Assembly: GCA_002811675.1 (NCBI GenBank)
Contig: PDIM01010376.1
Coordinates: 1-37,388 of the forward strand
DNA: 37,388 nucleotides
DNA from: Ichthyosporea sp. XGB-2017a
Taxonomy: Eukaryota > Opisthokonta > Ichthyosporea
Direction of reading: 5' to 3'
The notes under the pieces were generated by a model. That model ran no database searches and was not told where the DNA came from. It saw only the letters and a list, made by a program, of their open reading frames with translations. Positions 27,134 to 37,100 of the stretch are shown piece after piece. A program made the translations under genes and the position numbers. The first letter of the stretch is position 1. Each line of letters opens with the position of its first letter.

Positions 27134-27825
27134 TTAACCCACAAATTTGGTATGCGAAGCTCTCGCAATGACATCACCTGTATGTTCTGATTTGATGACA
27201 GTCTCCGTGAAAGCGAGGCTCTTTCCAACTTTTGTGCACTTTGAATCAATGGAGATGGTGTCTCCTACTTTGCCTGGACCAATAAACTCCACATTGAGAC
27301 CCACAGAGACCCCCGCCTTTGCGTCTTTGTGCTTAAGAGCCACTGACATGGAGCTTACTACATCAACAAGGGTGGAGGTGAGACCCCCATGCAAAGTTCC
27401 GTATCGATTCTGTTTTGTAAAACGAAGCATACAAACATGCGCACAAATAATAAAGAATGTTAGAAACAAACAGACAATGGGAAGAAAGAAGAGGGAGAGA
27501 AAGCCCTGGTCTACAAATTGGTCAATAAAACAGCCAGCCTTTCACCAATCTGCTGAAATATAAACAAAGAAGGGATTAAGGAGGACTGCTTTGAACATAC
27601 AGAGATAGAGAGAGGAGGCGAGACAAACTTTCAGCATAAATAAATCCCTTTTCAAAACAGTGTACATACCGTGTGTTCTGTCTCCAGAGGCATCCTGCAT
27701 ACACAATGGCCGCTCTCATGTGCAGCCACCACCTCGACTTTAAGCAGATGCCTATCAAACCCGCTATGGTCGGTAATCACCTTAAACATGGTCCGCGCAT
27801 GGTGCAAAAGATTGTTCTTCGTCAT
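27134..27825 (-). CDS. ACOT13: Hotdog-fold acyl-CoA thioesterase, ACOT13 (THEM2)-like
   Basis: Exons 27825-27670 and 27409-27134, joined over a GTATGT..AAACAG intron (phase 0), give 143 aa, the usual length of the family. The junction rebuilds the active-site region T-E-H-T-N-R-Y-G-T-L-H-G-G-L-T-S-T-L-V-D, matching human ACOT13 E-H-T-N-x-x-G-T-L-H-G-G-L. The catalytic Asn (residue 53), the H-G-G turn and the following helix acid (D of T-L-V-D-V-V) are all present. G-V-S-V-G-L-N-V-E-F-I-G-P-G-K-V-G-D and the end A-R-A-S-H-T-K follow the hotdog core. These enzymes hydrolyse medium- to long-chain acyl-CoA at mitochondria and in the cytosol. Two early Met residues (1 and 13) give alternative starts; no clear presequence is seen. 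Confidence 0.92.
27410..27669 (-). other. Spliceosomal intron (260 nt) of the ACOT13-like gene
   Basis: GTATGT at the 5' end and TTTTACAAAACAG at the 3' end. Largest intron in the window. Splicing joins the catalytic Asn to the His-Thr before it exactly as the family motif requires. Confidence 0.9.
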
Positions 27826-28164
27826 AATTATTCTTTTTTTTTTGTCCTTTCAAAGTTTTTGCGATCATCAATGAGCAAACAGATACGAAAACAAAAGATA
27901 AGTGGATTTCGGGATTTTGTTTTTGGTTTAAAAGTCAAAACACAACAATGAAAACAAAACAAAAAATAAAATAACGTCTGAATTTTTTTCCTCCTTTTGT
28001 TTGATATTTTTTCTTGTTTTTTAACTTTTTCTGCCTTTTATTATTTTTTCCTTCCGAAGTTGTAGCAGCCTTTCAGAAAAGAAAAAAAGAAACGATAGTC
28101 CAACTGAAAAACAAATTTAACAGTCTAAATATTCGAGCACAATTATAATAGCAACCATTTATCA
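27826..28164. other. Spacer with Nup358-like 3'UTR and thioesterase promoter
   Basis: 339 bp, strongly T-rich in the middle (27985-28055). TTTATT at 28037-28042 is an AATAAA on the minus strand 122 nt after the Nup358-like stop. No coding frame. Confidence 0.5.
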
Positions 28165-31100
28165 TCACATCTTTCCATCTGAACAGCACTCACAATCTTC
28201 CTTATCCCCATGAAGTGTTTCGTACAAGTAAAAGCCTTTGGGGAGCTGCCACTTGGCGGCCCTTTGTATCTGCTCTTCCGTAGGCTGGAGTTCACCAACT
28301 ATTTCAAGTCCGTCTTCCTTTAAGCTTAGATCCACTGCATTTTTTACCCGCGAAACAGCGCCTGTACCTGCCGTGGAACATATCATATTCTTACTTGCGG
28401 CCTCAAACTCTTTTTTCGCACCAGCACAAATATCAGTCATTTTCAAAGGGGAAGAAACCCTCAGGTCTACAGTAGACTCCTTGTCTTCCTCTTCAAATTG
28501 AGATGTGCACTTTTTCACAGCAGCGAACAACCCACTAGCACCCATCTCGTCCTTCATAAGCACAACCACCATTTCATTAGCAAGTTTTTTGTTAACAGTT
28601 TCTTTAGCTAATTCACCTGGACACTTCCAGCACACACCAAAAGGCTCTCCGCTCGTTCTTCGCAATGCACAATTTTCCTGTCCAAGGCTATGCTCCAGCA
28701 CAATTTCCCCTGAGCTTCCCTGTGCACGCAATATATACTTGTCAGACGGCACAGCAGTTGTCAAAACCTCAATTTTACTTAGATCAGAAATAACTTCATT
28801 TTTGCTTGTGCAAAGAGTGCATTGCGCAGCTGAAAACAAGGGGACAAGTAATTCCTGCTTAGGCTTGGAGTTCGTAGGGGGCAACACAACTTTCGACTCC
28901 ATCAGGGCGCTTGTTTTTGGCAACTGCTCCACAATCGCCTGGTACTCCTCAAATTTCGCCTTAAACTCCTCTGCGATTTCAGCATTCTTGAACCGGATAG
29001 CCAATAGCTCTGGACGAGGTTCATTCTCACTAAAATCAGCAGGAACGTTCCATACCCAAGACTTTTCAGAGCCCATGTTCTTATCCAGAACCAAATCAGG
29101 AGACAAATAGTGATTGCAACAAATTTTGTGAGTCTGATCTCTGCGCATAAGTAAGCGGATTTTCTTCGTATCACGATGCTGCAGGAACTTCATATTACCC
29201 ACACCCCGCTCTTTCCACTGGGACGTCTCCTTATCAAAGCGGAATAATTTGCACCTCATTTCATAGAGAACATTTTCATCTTCTTCCATTGTTTTCACTT
29301 CCACCTCGGGTAAACTAATTATAGGCTTAAATTCTGCTTTACACTCATCTTCTACGCCGCCTTCTCCATCACTGCCATCTTCTTCAGCATTACTCTTGGT
29401 AGCGCTTCCAAAAACAAGCTTTGGTGTCTCACCCGAGCCAAAGGAAAAGTTCGAATTACCACCAAATCCTTTCGATTCCACGTTACTTGCAAGCGAAGCA
29501 AAGCTCAGGCCATTTCCTTGGGCTGCCGAAAAAAGCCCCGTGGAAAAGCCACCGGTACCCTTCTTTTCCTCAGGCGTATCAAGTGAGGTCTCAACGGCGG
29601 ACTTACTAGATTCAACTGCGGAAACTGGGGCATTTGTCGTCGCGGTTTCTAATGAACGGGTAGTGTCACCGCTAATTTGGTCGCCATCACCAACTCTTTC
29701 CTTAGTGCAAACATCACCTTTACGCAATTCATCCATGGCAATTACACTTTCTTCGAAGGCCTTTTTAAACGCTTCAGCATTTTCAATATTGGCAAATCTA
29801 ATAGCCAGCTGCTCGGGTTTGGGCTCACCATCCGAAACATCAGCGACGACGTTCCAAACCCAAGACTTCTCGGACCCCACGTTTCGGCTCAAGGTCATAG
29901 TGTGATCAATGTAATGATTAGCGCATATTTTTAAAGTTTTTTCTCTTCGCATAAGAAGTCGAATTTTCTCTGTCTCCTTGTGTTTCAGAAATTTGACTTC
30001 CCCCAAACCTCTTTCTTTCCACTGTGAAGTATCTTTGTCAAAACGAAAGAGCTTTGCTCGCATCTTAAATAGTACATCTTCGTTTTCTTCCATTGTTTTC
30101 ACATCCACAAGCGGTAAATCTACAATCGGCTTGAAGTCAACAGCAACATCCTCTTCTTCATCTGCAGATTCCTCGCTACCATCATCATCACCATCATCAC
30201 TATTTCCTCCCTGTTCTTTCTGTGCCCCAAAAATAGTAGCTGTTTTGGATCCCCCAAAAGGAGAATTATCATTAGACGACAGGGCATTAAACCCACTCGG
30301 GGCTACTGAAGCAAAGCTAGCAAATGAAGAGCCAGAATTGGATCCGAAAACAAAGCCCGATGGAACATCAGGTGCTTTGGTTGGATTATCAGTACCGTTT
30401 GTTGAAGAATTAGATGTTCCAAATGAAAATCCCTTTGCTACTTCACTGGACTTAGATTCATTAAATTTCTCACCTTCCAAGGCTTTGGGTGTGGCCCCTG
30501 GAAAATGAAAACCTTTAATTTCTTTACCCACAGAGCCATTCCCTTTTATCCCATCCTCTTTTGCTTTATCCTCGTTTGCCTTTTTAAATGAATCAATTAC
30601 ACTATCACTTGGACGAAATCCTGATGAAGATATGCCCCCTTCTGTTTTTAAAGGACTGCCGAGAGAAGAGCCAGAACCTACCCCAAAAGCAGGTTTACCA
30701 GAGGCTGATTCCATTTTAACAGCGGGCGCAGGCTTATCAAACACAAATTTACTAGGGGAAAGTTTAAAGTTGAATTCATTAGGAGTATCAGCAGTCACCA
30801 CATCGCTTTGGGCCACAGGCGTCTCGCTTAAGACACTTTTATCTTCGCTTCCATTCAGGGCGTGTGAGTCATTCTCACCATCGTTTGCCTTTACAGAGCG
30901 CACGCAATTTTCGAACTCCACTTTGAACTTATCAGCATTCTCTGCACTACCTAGCCTTATAACAAATTGTTCAGGCGAGACTTCACCATCTGTGAAATCA
31001 GCATTGGTAAACCAGCACCAATTCTTTTCGGATCCTTGGTGGGACGTAAGTTTCATATCTGAGTAAAAATAATGATTAGCGCATATTTTCAAGGTCTTTT

Positions 31101-34100
31101 CACGTCGCATAAGTAATCGAATCTTTCCCGTTTCTTTGTGCTTTAGAAACTTAACATTACCAACCCCCCTCTCCTTCCACTGGGACGTATCTTTGTCAAA
31201 ACGATATAGTTTGGCACGCATCTCAAACAATACATCTTCGTCTTCCTCCATAGTCTGAACCTCAACTTCGGATAGCTCAATAATTGGCTGGAATTGAGGA
31301 TCATGAGCGGCATCATCATCGTCATCTTCCTCGTCACAGCTGCTTGCATCACTGTGAGTAGAGTGGCTTGGCTGGGGAGCTGTCGCATTGAAAGAGAACT
31401 TTTTCCCTTCGAACTGTCCTTCTTTGTCACCAGAATATGAAGGGAACGAGAACGAACTCGACTCAGTCCCTTTTCCAAAAGAAAATCCGCTACCTCCCGA
31501 AAGGGAATTCTTTTTATCTTCCTCGGATGCTTCGCTATTATTTGTGATATCTTTAGAACCCGCATCCATATCACTTGGCCTTGATTCTGTGCCCGTGGAC
31601 GCCGCTTCCGCACACTTTCCAAATTCTGCTTTAAATTTCTGAGCTTCATCAATAGTTCCAAACCTGATAGCAAGGGTTTCTGCGAGCACTTCGCCATCGA
31701 CCAAATCAGCCGCCACAGTCCAGAGCCAGGCCTTTTCCGAACCGGAAAACATACAAAGTTCCATATCCTTAGTAATGACATGATTTGCACATATTTTTAA
31801 AGTCTTGTCTCGTCTCATAAGTAGGCGTATTTTGTTTGTTTCCTTGTGTTGAAGCAACTTGACTTCACCCACCCCCCTTTCTTTCCACTGGTTTGTCTCC
31901 TTATCGAATCTATACAATTTCGCCCTTAATTTTAGTAAAACTTCTTCATCCTCTTCCATTGTCTGAACTTCCACTTCCGGCAGCTCCACAATTGGTTCGA
32001 AATGCACGTCCGGCTCTTCTTCGTCAGCTTCATTTTCGGAATCACATTCTGATTTTTCATCTTCAGCTTTCCCTTCAACTGATTCCCGTCGACTACCTTG
32101 CTTTTCATTAGCTGGCGTTTCATTGGAATTTAACGAAGACAATGGCATCGAAAATTCAAATGCTTTGGAAGTTGTTTCAGGAAAGTCAAGCACAGTGCTA
32201 TTTTCCGGTACTGTGATGGGCTGGAAGTTTGAAGGCACTTGCGCATCTTCAGAATCAGATACAGCTGTTGAATCTCCCGCTCCAATTGTGAATGTAGCTG
32301 CTGACGTTGGAAATGAAAACGAGAAGCCCCCTCCTGAATTTGCGACCAGCGTTTCTTTAGTGTCACTAGCTGGCTTGCTATCGATGCCTGAAGATGGAAA
32401 ACTAAATGTAAACTTATTACTTTCAGTTTCCTTTTCAGTCTTTTCAGGTTCCGGAGAGCTGACTAAAGACTTTTCGTTATCGTCACTACCAGCCACGCTA
32501 CTACCATCATCTAGGGAATTACCATCCCCTTCTTCCTCTTCCACTTCCTTCACACATTTGTCAAACGCAGATTTAAACAAATGGGCATTTTCAAGAGATC
32601 CAAATCTGATTGCAAATGTTTCATCCGTGGGCTCTTCATCAGCAAAATCTCCAAAAACATTCCAAATCCATGCCTTTTCAGTTGATACCATCGGCTGTAA
32701 ACACATCCCCGGTCGAAGATAGTGGTTGGCACATATTTTAAGTGTTTTGTCGCGCCTCATCAGCAAGCGAATTTTTCCAGTTTCTTTGTGCTTTAAAATT
32801 TTAACCTGTCCCACCCCTCGTTCTTTCCACTGGTTAGTGTCTTTGTCCATTCTAAACAGCTTTGACCGCATGTCTATAATTTCATCCTCATTCTCCTCCA
32901 TCGTTATAACCTCTACCTCAGGGAGTTCAATAACAGGATTAAAATGAGCCCCACACTCCTCCTCTACAACATCTTCATCATCATTCGACAACTCAGTGGG
33001 TTCTTCATTCTCCGCTTCTTCCACTTCTTCTACTTCTTCTTCCTCTTCTTCTTCCTCTTCCTCCTCATAATCCTCAGAATCTACTTCGGAATCATCATAC
33101 TCTTCATTTTCTGTATCGTAGTCCTCGGCAGCTCCCTCATGTACATTGTGAAAAGTCAATGATTTAGGTGCCAAGCCCATTGGAGAGTTATTAAAATTCC
33201 CATTTGTCATCCCATCCGAGAACTTGAATGTTTCTCCCACAGGAGCGGAACCAAACTCCGAAGATGGAACAGTATTACTATTGGGAAATGCCAAACTGCT
33301 TCCCGTTCCAAACTGGAATCCAGATGCACCGGTACTGTTGTTAGAGAGGGATGATGCAACACCAAAGGAAGGCAAATTTTGTGAAACAGAAACACTGCTG
33401 TCACCGCTCGTTCCAAACGCTCCCCCAGGCACAGCCCCAAACGAAGAAGAAGATGGTGCTGAAGCAGCCTGGGACTGGGTGACTCCGAAAGAAAATCCGG
33501 GCTTCGAATCCGATTCACCCACACTTTTACTTTCGCTGGTGGAAGTTGTCATAAAATTACCAAGGGGCTTTTCTGTCCCAGTGCCAAACGGAAATTTACT
33601 AGGGCCCTTTGGTAAACCAAAACCAGTGCCTCCATTCAGAACAGTACTAGTGCTGTCAGTCTCAGGTTTTGGCAGTCCGGTTCCAAAGGAAAATGAGGGT
33701 TTGGTCGATTCGCCCTGTTCATTGCCCACTTTGTTGGTGGTGCCAAAAGAAAATGAAGATTTACTCGACTCTCCATGATCGGGGCCCGCTGTGATATTAC
33801 CAAAAGATGGAGGCGCCTCACTGGCAATCTTGGATATGCCTTTCTCAAATGAAAACGCAGGGTTGTTCGGCCCAGAGTCTCTAGTGGAAGCTGGAAATGA
33901 CACACCAGGTTTATCAACAGCTTTCGCTTCTGCAGACCCTGGAAATGAAAATGTAGAACTCTTTTGAGACACATCCGCGTTAACACCCGTGAAGGCACCG
34001 GTAGGATTTGAAGGAGCATTGGCAAATGAGGGGAATGCAGACACAACGGGCTGTAGAGTCGTCGCATTATTTGCACCAAATATGCTCCCTCCATTTTGTT

Positions 34101-37100
34101 TTGCATCAGGGCTCGTTTTAAAAGACCCAAAAGGAGATTGGGGCGAAGCATTCGATGACGTGGCGAAAGCAGACTTTATAGCCGGAGCTGGAGATTCCTT
34201 TTCCCCATCTAGCTTATTCACAGTGAATCCAAATATGCCGCCTTCTTGCTTTGTGCTCGCACTACTTGCACCGAGCGACTCAAGAGCAGCTGGGCCGTTT
34301 GAAGGTTTGGGTGATGGTGGTGCTTTAACTGGCGTGCTAGCTTGAAACCCAAATTTCGGCTTGGCTATATCATTTTTGGTAATAAGTTCTACTGAGCCAC
34401 CAGACGCTAAGCTAAAACAATCTGTGTTACTCGCATTTGGTTTCGCAGGAATGGCACTGGAGATTGCCGTTTTATGAGAGCTTTTTCTCTCCGGCACTTC
34501 ATTTTCATCTTCCCCTTCTGATTCACTCGAAGAAAGTTCCGCAACATCTTTCCCAAGGCGAAGGGCTCTTAGCATTTTCAGTTGCTTGTTTTGCCTTTTT
34601 CTGGCCGACTTGGCAATGGGAGAGTCCGAAGATACTGGCTTACCATTTCCTTTCGAAGGACTAGGAAACGAAACACCAGAAAGATTCGAAGTATCCAGGG
34701 GGCTATTATGCCTACTAATGAAATCCTTTTTGGCAAGGATACTTCGATTCACCACACTATGCTCTTCAATGGAGTGTTTCAGCTTGTTCAGCTCATTCAG
34801 CGACTCTTTAATAGCTTCTTCCTCATTTTTTTCCGGCTCTTCAAGAGCATGTTCGAATGCATCTATGCCCTTAGTTATATACGCAATAGCCAAAGGATCA
34901 TCGTGCTTCAAATGCACGGCGTCGTTGGCCAGAGAAGTACATATATTTCCTTGATTCCAAAACGACGCAAAAGAATTGACTTTACTGAAGCATTCCAGAC
35001 TTAGAGTGAAATTTTGAAGAAAGGCCGCAGCCTTTCCGGCATCAAAAAAACAGCTTTCTTTGATATGACAAGCACGATCTTTTTGGCGAAGCGAAGAAAT
35101 GTGTGATTCATCATACAAGCATTTCACATTTGGAAAAAGAACGAATTGATTTGTGTCTTGATTGGGCTTAACAATAGCCTCTTGAGACAATGAGCACTCC
35201 GCTTGCTCACCCGACTGTATCATATAATGCAAAAACCGCTTGTGCCGTGCACGCAGGTACTCACTGTCTCCCAAAGTACCACAATCTTCTTTCACAGCGT
35301 TGAACTTTTCGGCAATAAAGCAGAATAAGCTCGGATCACAGCAACTAAAATCAAGACCCCTGATTTCTTTCATGCATTGCACCAGTTGAAACCCTTGCAA
35401 AGTATCGTTTTCTGAAACCTTTTGCGCGTTTGGAGACCCTTGCATTAGCTTTGGGCTATTCCTTAACGATGAAGATTTTCGCCCACCCCCTGGTAAAATA
35501 TTTCCCCTTTTCACACCCCCAGCTCTAAATACAAATTTCCACATCTTTTCCTGGTACGAAAGGACACTCTTTTGCAACAGACACATTGGCAAAAAACTCT
35601 CTATTTTTTTGTATTCTTCCATAAATTCGAGAGCTTGAGTTCGGCAAAGTATCCAAAGAAACGACTCCACATCATCTATTGATAAGTCTTCTTTACGGCA
35701 GACACTTAAATTTTTTGAATGTTCAGGAAGATATTCTTTGAATAGACTATTTACCCAATGGCTAATTGGCGGATCGCGTTCTGAATTAGAATACATTTTG
35801 CACAACCAAAGCAATCTTTCAAGGTTGTCACGATTTTTCACAATAGCTGATTCATCCAACTCTCCTATATATTCCCACGATATTTCTTTCAAGCGACAAT
35901 TTAGCGCCGAAACTTCAAGTTCAGAAATGGAACCAAACGGGTTTTTACCATTGAAATATTTGTTGGCAACGTGTTTTATCACAAACTCTATTTTCGAAGC
36001 GCAAAGATCATGCCAACCATTTTCTTTTCCAGCTGACATAGCCAAAATCATATGCAAAGTTTCGCTCTGGCGCATATTCATCATCTCTTCAAATAAACTT
36101 CTACTTTTTGAGTAAAACCCTGAATCTACTCCCGTGCAACGAACGATAGTGCTACTGCGCTCTACTTTTTTGTAAACACTGCTATGCCCCAGCAAACAAA
36201 AACACATCTCAAGATAGTCTGGTGACGCCTTTTGACTGCAATATTCTTTTAGAAGCAAAAATCCCACGAGCTGAAGAAGAGTAGATTCATATTCCTTAAG
36301 TAGCCAGCCCCACACATCAGCAAATAGCTGATTATGAATGGAACTCTTTGAGTCTGCAATAAAGACTAGACAATCTCCCATGGCACTAAACAATTCAAGT
36401 ATATTTTTTGTCCACGAACTACTGCCACTACCCGAGTTGGCACTTGCTTGTCGAAAGAGAACATTAGCCCACTTTTGTATACCCTGAAGGTACACAAAGC
36501 AAACCTCAAAAACTAAAGAAGATCCCCACAGGTCCGCTACCATAGGCGGTTCCGCAAAACGACTATCGTCTTTTCCCCTCTTCAATGAAAACCCCAACTT
36601 GATCAAAGAGGACTTCAGAAATGCGCAAGTCAGTCTCAAACAACTCTCATCTTTAGCAAGTCCCTGGAATTCGCTTTCAATAAAGCTATAAGGAATCTTC
36701 CACTTGTCTGCTTCCTTCACGACTGCTCGTTTGTTGCTATTCCCAATCAGAAGATTCAAAAGCCTCAACCTAGACTTGTTATCTTCGGGAAAAAAACCCA
36801 AGTGCCGACGAAGCAGTCGTTCCAACTCCGGAAAGTTCTCCTCTGCCTCAAAAAGAATCTCCCTAGCTTCAAAACTCTCTTTCGAATGAACATTACTCAA
36901 GTGCAAAAGCCGTTTCACCCACAACTTTGCCTCTTCCAGGAGCTTTTTGTCTTGCTTCCCGCTGGCGGTATAATTCTGCACCAAGATTCGCACAACATTC
37001 AACCCCACATCTTTCCGCAGACTCACGGAAATTTCAACAGCGCGTTTGTAGTGCACTAAAGCGTCGTCCAAATCTCCACACTCAAAATGCAAATCGCCAA

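Noticed and set aside
28312-28937. RanBP2-type zinc fingers or cyclophilin domain at the Nup358-like C-terminus
   Set aside because: The CxxC pairs lack the W-x-C-x2-C context and spacing of RanBP2 fingers, and no cyclophilin core motifs are present.
29396-34954. Many plus-strand reading frames of 60 to 200 codons opposite the Nup358-like gene
   Set aside because: They are antisense shadows of a strongly coding frame with repeats; their composition (Ser/Pro/Phe-rich) follows from the FG and acidic stretches on the other strand.
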